Below, piece after piece: positions 8,031-17,803 of a DNA stretch of 64,000 nt. The notes under the pieces were generated by a model that saw nothing but the letters and a program-made list of their open reading frames with translations, ran no database searches and was not told where the DNA came from. Within the stretch, counting starts at the first letter, position 1, and every line of letters begins with the position of its first letter. Source of the DNA: DATKIY01 sp963726755 (lineage in GTDB: Bacteria > Actinomycetota > Actinomycetes > JAHEKZ01); assembly GCA_963726755.1 (NCBI GenBank), contig CAVSDB010000003.1, positions 558,001-622,000 on the forward strand, read 5' to 3'. A program made the translations under genes and the position numbers.

Positions 8031-10008
8031 GTGAGCATCCCCGAGAACGAAGAGGGCCTGTCGAATCTGCTTCGCGAGGAACGTCGGTTCCCGCCGAGCG
8101 ACGAGTTCAGCGCCCAGGCGAATGTCGGCGCCAAGGCGTACGACGAGGCCGCAACCGACCGGCTTGCGTTCTGGGACGAGCAGGCTCGACGGCTGGACTG
8201 GTCACAACCATGGCAACAGACCCTTGATTGGTCTGATGCACCGTTCGCCCAATGGTTTGTCGGAGGGAAGTTGAACGTGGCGGCGAACTGCGTCGACCGT
8301 CACGTCGCGGCTGGCAACGGTGACCGCGTCGCGATCTACTTCGAAGGTGAGCCGGGCGATACCAGGAGCATCACCTACTCAGATCTCCTGCGCGAAGTCA
8401 GCCAAGCAGCGAATGCACTGACGGAGTTGGGAATTGTTGCCGGCGACCGGGTCGCGATCTACTTGCCGATGATTCCGCAGGCAGCTGTCGCGATGCTGGC
8501 TTGTGCGCGCATCGGTGCGACGCACTCTGTCGTGTTCGGTGGGTTCTCGGCTGAGGCACTGCGCAGTCGTATCGACGATGCGCAGGCGAAGCTCGTCATC
8601 ACCTCGGATGGTGGTTACCGTCGCGGCAATCCAGCAGCGCTTGAAACCCGCAGTCGACGAGGCCGTCGCGCAGACGCCGAGCGTGACTCACGTTCTTAGT
8701 TGTCCGACGCACGGGACAAGACGTCGAATGGAACGACGCGCGCGACGTCTGGTGGCACGACATCGTTGACCGTCAGCCAACTGAACACACACCCGAGGCG
8801 TTCGACAGCGAACACCCGCTGTTCATCCTCTATACGTCGGGGACGACCGGAAAACCCAAGGGGATTTTGCACACCAGCGGCGGTTACCTAACTCAGGCCG
8901 CGTACACCCACCACGCGGTGTTCGACTTGAAACCCGAGAGCGATGTGTTCTGGTGCACGGCTGACGTCGGATGGGTCACCGGGCACTCGTACATCGTCTA
9001 CGGACCACTGGCCAACGGCGCGACGCAGGTGATGTACGAGGGGACCCCTGACACCCCACACAAGGGACGGTTCTGGGAACTCGTCGAGAAGTACAAGGTC
9101 ACTCTCTTCTACACGGCACCGACAGCGATACGCACCTTCATGAAGTGGGGTGACGACATCCCAGAACAGTTCGACCTGTCGTCGCTTCGACTGCTTGGGT
9201 CGGTGGGCGAACCGATCAACCCCGAGGCTTGGGTCTGGTACCGAACCCACATCGGTACGACCGAACTCCGGTCGTCGACACGTGGTGGCAGACCGAGACA
9301 GGCGCAATCATGATCAGTCCCCTCCCTGGGGTCACCGCGAGCAAACCCGGCTCGGCCATGCGTCCACTTCCAGGAATCGCGGCCGACGTCGTCGACGATC
9401 ATGCGCAATCAGTGCCTAACGGCGGTGGCGGGTATCTGGTGTTGACCGAGCCATGGCCGAGCATGTTGCGCGGTATCTGGGGTGATCCGCAGCGGTACAA
9501 GGACACCTACTGGTCACGCTACGAGGGGATCTACTTCGCCGGCGATGGCGCAAAGAAGGACGAAGACGGTGACTTGTGGCTTCTTGGTCGCGTCGACGAC
9601 GTGATGAATGTGAGTGGACACCGAATCTCAACAACCGAGGTCGAGTCGGCGTTGGTCTCTCATCCAGCGGTCGCAGAGGCTGCAGTCGTCGGTGCCACCG
9701 ACCCCACAACCGGCCAAGGCATCGTCGCTTTCGTCATCCCCCGTTCGGATGCCGCTGGGCTTGAGGATGGAGAGGCGTTCGTCAAGCAGTTGCGTGACCA
9801 CGTAGCCCATGAGATCGGACCGATCGCGAAGCCACGCCAGATCCTTGTCGTCGCTGAACTACCGAAGACCCGCTCCGGCAAAATCATGCGTCGCCTGCTT
9901 CGCGACGTCGCAGAACACCGCAGCATGGGTGACGTGACAACCCTCGCCGACCCGTCTGTAATGAACCTCATCGAGTCGCAGCTTCCAGGGGCCGCGGCCG
10001 AAGACTGA
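8031..10008 (+). CDS. acsA: Acetyl-CoA synthetase (frameshifted)
   Basis: Activates acetate to acetyl-CoA via acetyl-AMP. The full product would be about 658 residues, the normal Acs length. Visible motifs: the P-loop-like YTSGTTGKPKGILHT, VVDTWWQTETGA, the hinge and core GRVDDVMNVSGHRIST, and the acetylatable lysine in PKTRSGKIMRR near the C-terminus. The frame breaks three times, near 8625, 8697 and 9250; at 8697 one extra A separates HVL from VVRRTGQDVEW. Start is GTG 8031 with GAGGAG at 8017-8022; an upstream ATG at 7998 would add 11 residues. A rho-independent terminator follows at 10024. Confidence 0.85.
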
Positions 10009-10023
10009 AGTTGCTAGACGCAG

Positions 10024-10045
10024 CGGGCGCTATGGCGCCCGTTTT
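10024..10045 (+). terminator. Rho-independent terminator of acsA
   Basis: A 7-bp perfect stem CGGGCGC / GCGCCCG with a TATG loop is followed by TTTT, 16 nt after the acsA stop. It lies between two convergent genes. Confidence 0.75.
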
Positions 10046-10080
10046 GCCTAGCAACTCTTCGGGGCCATGCAGGAGTGACG

Positions 10081-11625
10081 TTAGCGGCGCTGCCAACGGG
10101 CTTGCAATCGTTGCCATCGTGACCGACGAGTTCGTGGACCGTCCGGCGAAAGCCAGCGAGCAAGTCGACCGGACGTGTTCACTGCACGCAGTCGTGACTC
10201 GACGACATCTCTTACGTCACCCGTCGCGACGATCAGCAGCTGGTCGCCTGCGTGCAGCCGCAGGTCGCTGGTTGGCATCCAACTGTGGTTGTCACGCACG
10301 ACGAGTGACACCGTTGCCGACGTTGGTAGTCGAAGTTCGTCGATCGTCACACCACGCATCGCTGACCCCTCCGGAACTTCGAACTGCAGCAAGTCCGCGT
10401 TCATCCCGTCAAGCGATGCGGCATCGACACTCAGCTCGTGTGTGGTCATCACCTCGGTGAGTTTGAGTCGACGTGCCACCAGCGGCAGAGTCGGTCCCTG
10501 TACCAGGGTGTAGATGACGACGAGCAGAAACACAATGTCGAATATTCGCGACGACCCCGGAACTCCAGCTGACAGCGGAATGGTCGCAAGCACGATCGGC
10601 ACCGCACCGCGCAGTCCTGCCCACGACAAGAACGTTTGCTCTCGAAGCCCGTAGCGGAATGGCAGTGCGCAAATCAGGACGCTCAGCGGTCGGGCAAGGA
10701 ACGTCAGAACGAAACCAGCTACCAACGCTGGCACCACTGCCTCGGGCAAGCGCTCAGGGCTGGCCAGCAGACCCAACAACACGAATAGTCCGATCTGCGC
10801 CAACCACGCGCTGCCTTCGGCGAAAGCAAGAGTTGCGCGATGATGAGGGAGCCGCGAGTTTCCTAGGATCACTCCAGTTATGTACGCGGCCAAGAAGCCG
10901 CTGGCGTGCTCCAGTCCGGCTACGGAGTACGACAACAACGCAATCGCGACGGTCGCGAGCGGGTACACACCAGCAGCGGGCAGGGAGATTCGCGACAGGA
11001 AGCGCGCACCAGCCCAACCGAACAGAGCTCCCGTCGCAGCGCCAACGATTAACTCGTAGCCGACCAGTCCGACGGACCCCAAAACGCCAGTGGAGTCCCA
11101 CGACTCGGAGGCGAGCAACGTGACCAAGATGACGGTCGGTGCGTCGTTGAACCCAGACTCTGCCTCTAGCGGTGCCACCATCGACTTCGGCAGTGGGATC
11201 GCACGCAACACCGAGAACACCGCAGCAGCGTCCGTCGATGACACCACTGCGCCGAGAATCAGCGACGCACGCAGATCAAAGTCGAGCAAGAGATGGGCTG
11301 CCCCCGCAACAACCGCCACCGACACCGCAACACCGACCGTGGCGAGCACGATCGAGAATCCCAATGCTGGCTTGATCAGCGACCATCGTGTCGTCAGCCC
11401 ACCTTCGGCGAGAATCACTGCCAGAGCAACCAACCCCAGGTCCCGCGTCAACTCAACGTTGCTGAACTCAAAACCAAGTCCGGCTTCACCAATGACCAAG
11501 CCGAGCCCGAGATAGAGCAGCATTCCGGGCAGGCCGATGCGCGCGGACAACCGCACACCGACCACCGCGACCAAGAGCGTCAGGCAACCAGCGGCGAGCC
11601 AGAGGTTCAGATCGTGGACCGCCAC
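10081..11625 (-). CDS. CvrA/NhaP2-type potassium/proton antiporter
   Basis: A 514-residue CPA1-family antiporter: about twelve hydrophobic segments over residues 1-390, including the STDAAAVFSVLR and ESGFNDAPTVI regions that hold the ion-binding aspartates in this family. Beyond residue 390 is a cytoplasmic RCK_C/TrkA_C domain (LEVPEGSAMRGVTIDELRLP ... LLIVATGDVRDVV), as in NhaP2/CvrA, which exchange K+ for H+ and help in volume and pH control. GTG 11625 is preceded by GAGGAGGTGA. It is divergent from nhaA, so two different cation/proton antiporters are paired here. Confidence 0.9.
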   Translation of the reverse strand: MAVHDLNLWLAAGCLTLLVAVVGVRLSARIGLPGMLLYLGLGLVIGEAGLGFEFSNVELTRDLGLVALAVILAEGGLTTRWSLIKPALGFSIVLATVGVAVSVAVVAGAAHLLLDFDLRASLILGAVVSSTDAAAVFSVLRAIPLPKSMVAPLEAESGFNDAPTVILVTLLASESWDSTGVLGSVGLVGYELIVGAATGALFGWAGARFLSRISLPAAGVYPLATVAIALLSYSVAGLEHASGFLAAYITGVILGNSRLPHHRATLAFAEGSAWLAQIGLFVLLGLLASPERLPEAVVPALVAGFVLTFLARPLSVLICALPFRYGLREQTFLSWAGLRGAVPIVLATIPLSAGVPGSSRIFDIVFLLVVIYTLVQGPTLPLVARRLKLTEVMTTHELSVDAASLDGMNADLLQFEVPEGSAMRGVTIDELRLPTSATVSLVVRDNHSWMPTSDLRLHAGDQLLIVATGDVRDVVESRLRAVNTSGRLARWLSPDGPRTRRSRWQRLQARWQRR

Positions 11626-11792
11626 TGCTCACCTCCTCGGCCGGACAGTCCGCCCATCCTTTCATCGGATGTCGGTGGTCGGCCGATGCCCAGACTCATA
11701 ACGTCCTAATAGCCAGCCTCTAAACTGGATGCAGGGCGTGCCGGAAAGTTTGGTCGGCGAAGTACGACCTGCGACGGAGAGGAGCCACAGAC

Positions 11793-13022
11793 GTGGCCGA
11801 GCGCCCAGCACTGCTCTCGGCAATCTCCCCCAATGAACGCCCATTCATCGCTGACGTCTTGCGCCAAGAAACCGTCGGAGGCGCGCTACTCCTAATCGCA
11901 GCAACAGCCGGACTTATCGCCGCCAACACTTCCCTGTCGGACGACTACGAATCACTGAAGAACTTTGCCTTTGGACCTGAGGGCTTGCATCTGCATCTGA
12001 CGATGCAGGATTGGGCCGCTGACGGATTACTCGCCATCTTCTTCTTCGTTGCTGGCGTCGAACTCAAGCGTGAGCTTGTCGTTGGGAGTTTGCGCAAACT
12101 CAACCAGGCCGTGCTGCCGGTCATCGCTGCGCTCGCTGGCATGGTCCTGCCTGCTGCCATATATCTAGCTACAGCCGGTGGTACGTCGACCGCGCGCGAC
12201 GGGTGGGCGATCCCCATGGCCACCGACATTGCCTTCGCCCTCGCCGTGCTGGCGGTTGTCGGTTCGCACTTACCTCCCGCGCTGCGAGCGTTTCTGCTGA
12301 CACTCGCTGTCGTCGATGACCTGGGCGCGATTGCTGTCATCGCCATCTTCTTCACTGAAAGTATCGACTTCGTCGCATTGACAATCGCTGCCGTGCTGCT
12401 CGTTGTTTACGCACTCCTACAACGGGCTCGCGTGACGTCCACCTGGCTGTACGTCCCGATCGCCCTGGCGGTCTGGACAGCCATGCACGACTCGGGTGTT
12501 CACGCGACCGTGGCCGGTGTGCTGTTGGGTCTGCTCACCAGGGTCAAACCAGACGCTGACGAGGACCATTCACCAGCGGAACGACTTGAACACCGGATCA
12601 GGCCAATCTCGGCCGGTCTGGCCGTCCCCGCATTCGCGTTCTTGTCGGCAGGGGTTCCCTTGAGCGGTGACATCGGCGCCGTGATCTTCGACGACGTCGC
12701 AGCTCTTGGCGTTGTGCTCGGCTTGGTGGTGGGCAAGTTCGTCGGCGTATTCGGAGCGACCTGGGTGGTGGCCCGCTTTACTCGGGCCGAACTCGGCGAG
12801 GGGATCGCTTGGCGAGATATGGCTGGGCTGGCCCTCTTGTCCGGCATTGGTTTCACCGTCTCCCTGCTGATCGCGGAACTGGCGTTCGAGAATCAGCCTG
12901 AGCGGCTGGACGACGTCAAGACCGCGGTCCTGGTCGGGTCATTGCTGTCGGCAGTGGCCGCAGCAGTCATCCTTCGACTGCGGAATCGGGGCTATCGGCT
13001 GGCCGAATCCCAGGCGGATTGA
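11793..13022 (+). CDS. nhaA: Na+/H+ antiporter NhaA
   Basis: A 409-residue NhaA-family protein with eleven to twelve hydrophobic segments. The family fingerprint is clear: FFFVAGVELKRELVVGSLR, the MATDIAFALAVLA unwound helix and the VVDDLGAIAVIAIFF segment that contains the two adjacent ion-binding aspartates. It exports Na+ in exchange for H+ and supports salt and alkali tolerance. GTG 11793 has a GGAGAGGAG ribosome binding site. A TAAACT box at 11721-11726 may be the -10 element. A sodium-export system fits an aquatic or saline setting, but this is only suggestive. Confidence 0.93.
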   Translation: MAERPALLSAISPNERPFIADVLRQETVGGALLLIAATAGLIAANTSLSDDYESLKNFAFGPEGLHLHLTMQDWAADGLLAIFFFVAGVELKRELVVGSLRKLNQAVLPVIAALAGMVLPAAIYLATAGGTSTARDGWAIPMATDIAFALAVLAVVGSHLPPALRAFLLTLAVVDDLGAIAVIAIFFTESIDFVALTIAAVLLVVYALLQRARVTSTWLYVPIALAVWTAMHDSGVHATVAGVLLGLLTRVKPDADEDHSPAERLEHRIRPISAGLAVPAFAFLSAGVPLSGDIGAVIFDDVAALGVVLGLVVGKFVGVFGATWVVARFTRAELGEGIAWRDMAGLALLSGIGFTVSLLIAELAFENQPERLDDVKTAVLVGSLLSAVAAAVILRLRNRGYRLAESQAD

Positions 13023-13104
13023 GGGTCCAGGTGCCACAGCTGACCGCAACCTGACAGGATCGATTCGGGCACCCCGGCTCGCTGAGGGGATCAAGGAGGA
13101 GCAC

Positions 13105-13557
13105 ATGTTGAACGGCACCCGAGACCGGCTCGACAATCGTCCCTCGTTGGGCGCGCTCGTTGCCGATATCGCCAACGACCTGAGCCAGCTCATCCGTGGC
13201 GAGATCGACTTGGCCAAGGCCGAGCTGAAAGAGTCCGCGCGCCGCGGAGCTGTCGGAGGCGCACTGCTCGCTGCCGCTGTCGCTCTAGTTCTCATGGTGC
13301 TCATTTTGTTCACCTGGGCTGCGGTGTACGGACTGTCTGAAACCGGGCTGCCGCTGTGGGCGTGTTTCCTCATCGTTGGTGGTGTCTACCTTCTCGTCGC
13401 AGCGCTGTTGGTGCTGTTGGGCGTCCGTAGCTTGAAGAAGGCCCGCGGCCCGGAACAAGCGATGGCGGAGTTGCAACGCACCAAGCAGATCGTCGAATCG
13501 CTGCCCCCGAACACGCCACCCGCAACTGCCAAGAGCCCATCCACTCCGGTCAAGTGA
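13105..13557 (+). CDS. Phage-holin-like superfamily membrane protein (DUF1469)
   Basis: A 150-residue protein with an amphipathic N-terminus (LSQLIRGEIDLAKAELKES), two transmembrane helices (about residues 52-75 and 84-110) and a polar tail. This is the actinobacterial phage-holin family III/DUF1469 pattern, same position as M. tuberculosis Rv3669. Despite the name there is no phage context here. AAGGAGG precedes ATG 13105. Its stop overlaps the GTG start of the next gene by 4 nt, so they are coupled. Function unknown. Confidence 0.8.
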   Translation: MLNGTRDRLDNRPSLGALVADIANDLSQLIRGEIDLAKAELKESARRGAVGGALLAAAVALVLMVLILFTWAAVYGLSETGLPLWACFLIVGGVYLLVAALLVLLGVRSLKKARGPEQAMAELQRTKQIVESLPPNTPPATAKSPSTPVK

Positions 13558-14469
13558 CCACCGACCCCGACCTTCTACTCGATGGGCCCTGGCGGCACCA
13601 CAACGTCACCGCCAGGGGCACGCGCTTTCACATCGCTGAACAAGGTGACGGTCCCCTGGTGTTGTTCCTGCATGGCTTCCCGCTCTTCTGGTGGTCGTGG
13701 CGGCATCAGCTGAACTCCTTCGCGGAGGCTGGCTACCGCGCCGTCGCCATGGACCTACGCGGCTACGGCACGAGCGACCACACTCCGCGGGGATACGACC
13801 TGCCGTCGCTTGCCGAGGACGTGAGTTCACTGATCGCCGCCCTTGGCGAGGCTGATGCCACGATCGTTGCGCACGACTGGGGCGGCTTCGTCGGCTGGAC
13901 TCTTGCAGCAACGCATCCAAAATCCGTGCGTCGGCTAGTGACAGTGGGGGCACCGCATCCCCTAAGACTTCGGGCTTCTTTGATCCGTCATCCAACGCAG
14001 ATCAATCGCAGTGCCCACGCACTCTCGATGCAGGCGCCATGGATTCCGGAACGACGGTTCACCGACAACAACGCAGAAAAGATTGACCAACTTCTGCACC
14101 AATGGTCGGCGCCAGGTTGGCCAGACAGTGCAGACGGCGATGACGTACCGGCAGGCGTTCCAAAATGGCAACACTGCCTACTGTGCCGCTGAATACCACC
14201 GGTGGCTCGTCCGCTCTGCCATCCGACCCGACGGCCTGCGCTACGCAAAGCGGCTCAAGCATCCGATCAAAGTTCCGGTGCTTCAGATTCACGGCACCGC
14301 GGATTCGTGCTTCCTCCCTGAGGTAGCGCGAGGGTCTGGACGCTACGTGCTCGCGCCTTACCGTTGGCGGCTACTGGACGGTGTCGGCCACTTCCCACAC
14401 GAGGAGGCACCAGAGCGGTTTGACCGCGAGGTGCTGAGTTGGCTGCAGGATCCAGAACCCGATCGCTGA
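13554..14469 (+). CDS. Alpha/beta hydrolase, epoxide-hydrolase-like (frameshifted)
   Basis: About 305 residues once a single extra base near 14139 is removed (SAD then AMTYRQAFQNG). Motifs: oxyanion HGFP, the nucleophile elbow AHDWGG with Asp as nucleophile, the tyrosine-rich cap and a late histidine in GVGHFPHEE. The Asp nucleophile elbow and the ephE-like position (next to marP) favour an epoxide hydrolase or haloalkane dehalogenase-like enzyme over an esterase. Translationally coupled to the holin-like gene (GTGA). Convergent with marP, 13 bp away. Confidence 0.8.
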
Positions 14470-14482
14470 GGCCAACCGACAG

Positions 14483-15665
14483 CTACATGCAGGCGCCGGT
14501 ACGAACCTCGTCGACGGACGCCACACCTGCTGTCACTGCATCAGAAACCTGTGACGCCGTCATCGCGTATCCGGTGTCGTCGCTGTCGAGTGAGCTGGCA
14601 AACACCACGCCGACAACCTTGCCTGCGGGGTCGACAACCGGCCCACCAGAGTTACCGGGACGGACCTGAGTGCGCATCGAGATGATCTCGCGAACCACCT
14701 TGCCCTGCCCGTATATGTCTCGCCCACTGGCCATCTGAACGTCTCGGACTCGCCCTGGAGTGACGGTGAGTGGGGCATCCTCCGGATACCCGACAACTGC
14801 GATGTTGTCGTCACGTTCGACCTTGTCCGAGAAGGTCAGGGGAGTCACCGGGAGATTGGGGACAGCAAGCACTGCGATGTCGACGGTCGGGTCGAAGTAC
14901 ACAACAGTGGCGTCGTACGGCTTGCCAGACCCACCAATCAAAACCTCTGGGTTATGGACGCCCGCGACCACATGGGCATTCGTCATGATGCGGTTCGGTG
15001 CGAACGCAAATCCCGAACCGGTCACTGTTTCACTACAAGCCGGCGCATCGCCAGTGACCTTGACGGTCTCAGCCGCAGCCTGTACGACTCCGCCAGTTCG
15101 CGCGATGGCGGCGTCCGGAGCACTAACCGGCTGAACCGGCTCCGGACTTAATGCCGCTGAAGACCTTGGGGAACCCACTGTCGGAGAACATCGACTCGAG
15201 TTGACCGCTCACCTCGGTCGCGTCCATGGGCACGATGTTGTCGATGACACCGAGCAACTGTGACTGTCGTACGTCGCGGGCCAACGCACTGCTGCTGTTG
15301 CTCGCAAACAGGCTGGCGGCAAACCACACCACCAGCAGGACTGAGACGACAGACAGAACTGCTCCCGCTGCGCTGTTCAACACCGAAGCTGGACCCGCTG
15401 CCACGACTCCGCCCAATCGTCGGCCCGCCATCCCGACGATTACTTGCCCACCAATCGCCAGCAGGAAGACAATCACCAATGCAGATATCGCCTTAGGCAA
15501 ACCGTCGTTCCAAGAGCCCACGAGCATCGGTGCCAGCCAAAAGCCCACCACTGCACCGGCCACGAAACCGACGAGCGAGAGCAGGCCGAACAGGAACCCC
15601 CTACGCCAGCCAGTTACGGCAAAGACGAGGATCGCAACTGCGAGAACCACGTCAACGACGTTCAC
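14483..15665 (-). CDS. marP: MarP-like membrane-anchored serine protease (frameshifted)
   Basis: Two reading frames join into one protein of about 393 residues, the MarP length. The N-terminal part (15665 to about 15150) is a CvpA-like domain with four transmembrane helices. The C-terminal part is a chymotrypsin-like protease with His in TNAHVVAG, Asp in TVDIAVLAV and Ser in PGNSGGPVV, plus the two cysteines that bridge in MarP. A single-base change near 15150 separates the halves. In M. tuberculosis MarP is periplasmic and required for acid resistance. GTG 15665 overlaps the stop of the NUDIX gene by 1 nt, so nth-nudix-marP form one operon. Confidence 0.85.
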
Positions 15666-16306
15666 TAATCAAACTCCTCGGCCAAATCTGGCAACGGCTC
15701 AACTCGGGAACGGTCCCATGGACGTTCCCACCCCCCCAAGTAGATCAGTCGATCGAGCAAACCCCCGGTAAATCCCCACACAATGAGGTCACGAACTCCG
15801 AACGCTGGACCGACGAACCCGCTGGGGTGCCGTACTCGGAACCGGTTAGTGGGGTCGACGAGCTCTGCGATCGACACACGGTGCACCGAGGCAACTTCGG
15901 CCGGATCGCGAGGACCGACCGGAGTGGGACGTTCCCACCAGGCCAACACTGGGGTCACCACAAAGTCGCTTGGCGGCACGTAGAGATCCGGAAGGGCGTG
16001 CAGGACCTCTACACCAGAGTCGTCGAGCCCGGTTTCCTCGACCGCTTCGCGCAACGCGGCAGCAACCGGACCGTCGTCCTCGGGGTCTACTTGCCCACCT
16101 GGAAACGCTGGCTGACCCGCGTGCGACCGCATGTCATGTGCGCGCTCGATCAGTAGCACGTCCGGACCGTGTTCTCCCTCGCCGAAAAGCATGAGTACCG
16201 CTGAGTGGCGAGTCGCCCCAGGCGGCGGAGCAAATCGCGTGAGCTCGTCAACACCGACATCGCGCGTAGCCGCTATCAGCGGTTCGAGCCAAGCAGGTAC
16301 GGTCAC
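15665..16306 (-). CDS. CoA-pyrophosphatase-like NUDIX hydrolase
   Basis: A 213-residue NUDIX protein. The Nudix box is seen as GGQVDPEDD then LREAVEETGL, with the upstream motif RSHAGQPAFPGG that marks the CoA diphosphatase (NudL/YeaB) group. It would split CoA or related nucleoside diphosphate derivatives. GTG 16306 overlaps the nth stop by 4 nt and its own stop overlaps marP. Same gene order as Rv3674c-Rv3671c in M. tuberculosis. Confidence 0.85.
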   Translation of the reverse strand: MTVPAWLEPLIAATRDVGVDELTRFAPPPGATRHSAVLMLFGEGEHGPDVLLIERAHDMRSHAGQPAFPGGQVDPEDDGPVAAALREAVEETGLDDSGVEVLHALPDLYVPPSDFVVTPVLAWWERPTPVGPRDPAEVASVHRVSIAELVDPTNRFRVRHPSGFVGPAFGVRDLIVWGFTGGLLDRLIYLGGWERPWDRSRVEPLPDLAEEFD

Positions 16307-17025
16307 TCGTCGCCCTTGACGAGCACTGCGGCGACCTTCGGATCAATGGGTCCCTCACCGAAGGCGGGACACAGCCGCGCGATCGCACACGCACCGCAGG
16401 CGGGTTTGCGGGCATGACAGCGTCGACGTCCATGCCAGATGAGGCGATGCGAGAGCATCGTCCACTCCTTGCGCGGAAAGAGTGCTCCGACTTCGGCTTC
16501 GACCTTGACGGGATCGGTCTGCGTCGTCCAACCAAATCGACGAGCAAGTCGACCGAAGTGAGTATCGACGGTGATCCCAGGGACATCGAAGGCATTGCCG
16601 AGCACGACGTTGGCAGTCTTGCGTCCGACCCCGGGGAGCGTGACCAAGTCACGAAGGCGTCCCGGAACCTCACCACCGAACTCGTCACAGAGAGCCTGCC
16701 CGAGCCCGATCAGCGAGTTGGTTTTGGCTCGAAAGAAGCCAGTGGACCTGATGAGGTTTTCGAGTTCATCCCGGTCAGCTGCTGCGTACGCGGCAGCGTC
16801 GGGGTATTTCGCGAAGACCACCGGCGTCACCAGGTTCACTCGCTTGTCGGTGGACTGCGCGGACAAGATCGTCGCAACGAGTAGTTCCAACGGGGTCGAG
16901 AAGTCGAGTTCGCAGTGAGCATTCGGGTACAGGTCGCCCAACTCGCGATTAATTCGACGGGCACGCCTCACCAAACCGGTGTGAGTCTCGTTAGCCCGTT
17001 TGATGGGTTTAGTCAGTTGGGTCAC
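16303..17025 (-). CDS. nth: Endonuclease III
   Basis: A 240-residue DNA glycosylase/AP lyase for oxidised pyrimidines. The helix-hairpin-helix LPGVGRKTANVVLG contains the catalytic lysine and VDTHFGRLARR the catalytic aspartate; the C-terminal FeS loop is CHARKPACGACAIARLC (four cysteines, C-x6-C-x2-C-x5-C). GTG 17025 is preceded at exactly 6 nt by TAGGCT, so the mRNA is predicted to be leaderless, which also fixes this start. First gene of the nth-nudix-marP operon. Confidence 0.95.
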   Translation of the reverse strand: MTQLTKPIKRANETHTGLVRRARRINRELGDLYPNAHCELDFSTPLELLVATILSAQSTDKRVNLVTPVVFAKYPDAAAYAAADRDELENLIRSTGFFRAKTNSLIGLGQALCDEFGGEVPGRLRDLVTLPGVGRKTANVVLGNAFDVPGITVDTHFGRLARRFGWTTQTDPVKVEAEVGALFPRKEWTMLSHRLIWHGRRRCHARKPACGACAIARLCPAFGEGPIDPKVAAVLVKGDE

Positions 17026-17031
17026 CCATCA

Positions 17032-17037
17032 AGCCTA
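17032..17037 (-). promoter_or_regulatory. -10 box of nth (leaderless)
   Basis: TAGGCT, then TGATGG, then the GTG of nth. Fits the TANNNT-N6-RTG pattern seen at ten genes in this window. Confidence 0.6.
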
Positions 17038-17156
17038 GAGCGAGTGCCCGATCTGCCCCGTACGGGTGACGGAACCTCAAGCATTTCGCAATCCCCGACG
17101 ATCGCACAGTGTCAGCACCTTCAACGGTGCAACGGGGTGGAAGAGGTCAAAACACG

Positions 17157-17702
17157 ATGGCAACGCGCACCGATGAGCGCAGCGATCAACGCACGAAGGT
17201 GCGTGCGAAGGATCGGGTAGTACCCGAACGCAGTGCCGAGTTCGATCACTTGGCGCTGTCTACCCTTCGTACCTACCGTCAAACCCTGACCGCGGAAGAG
17301 AACCGGGTCTCCTACTGGCGACGGCTGATTCACGCCCGACTCGACCTGATCGACATGAACGGCGCGGACGACTCGATCCGGCTCGAGCGGCTTCGACTGG
17401 CCCTAAGCGAGACCCGAGTCTCGGCCGGACGCCAGGCCCTCGTGCAGGTACTGCCTATCGACGACGTCCCGCCGCTGCCTGACCTCGCGTCGCTGTGGAT
17501 GCGAGAGGCTCACCCCGAGGACCCGGTTGCCACGGCGAACCTGCGGCGCGACCTGGCTTTCGCGGAACTACAACTGTCGGCTTATCGCGGAGCGCTCCAC
17601 CGACGTCTCAGCGACGCCACTAACGAACTGATCGCCAGATATCGCGAGGAGCCCGCTTTGGCCCTGCTGGCGCTGCCACTCTCGACTGCGGACCGTCTCT
17701 AG
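17157..17702 (+). CDS. RsiG-like anti-sigma factor with two c-di-GMP-type motifs
   Basis: A 181-residue, largely helical protein. Two helices carry the spacing of the RsiG c-di-GMP signature E(x3)S(x2)R(x3)Q(x3)D: ENRVSYWRRLIHARLD at 48-63 (E48, S52, R55, H59, D63) and ELQLSAYRGALHRRLS at 137-152 (E137, S141, R144, H148, S152). In both copies the Gln position is His, and in the second the Asp is Ser. In Streptomyces RsiG holds the sigma factor WhiG when loaded with c-di-GMP. ATG 17157 has AGAGGT upstream; an earlier GTG at 17109 is less likely. No WhiG/FliA-type sigma gene is in the window. Divergent from nth, upstream of crp. Confidence 0.65.
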   Translation: MATRTDERSDQRTKVRAKDRVVPERSAEFDHLALSTLRTYRQTLTAEENRVSYWRRLIHARLDLIDMNGADDSIRLERLRLALSETRVSAGRQALVQVLPIDDVPPLPDLASLWMREAHPEDPVATANLRRDLAFAELQLSAYRGALHRRLSDATNELIARYREEPALALLALPLSTADRL

Positions 17703-17803
17703 CCCCAACCTCGAGCAGTTTGTGGCCACCTGCCGCCGAACACGGCAGACTGGGCCTTCGCCGCAGGCACGAGCCAACGGCTAGGCCGACGTCTGGAGGA
17801 TCA

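Noticed and set aside
13105..13557. Prophage remnant suggested by a holin-like gene
   Set aside because: The DUF1469 family is a chromosomal actinobacterial gene in this same neighbourhood and no other phage genes are present.
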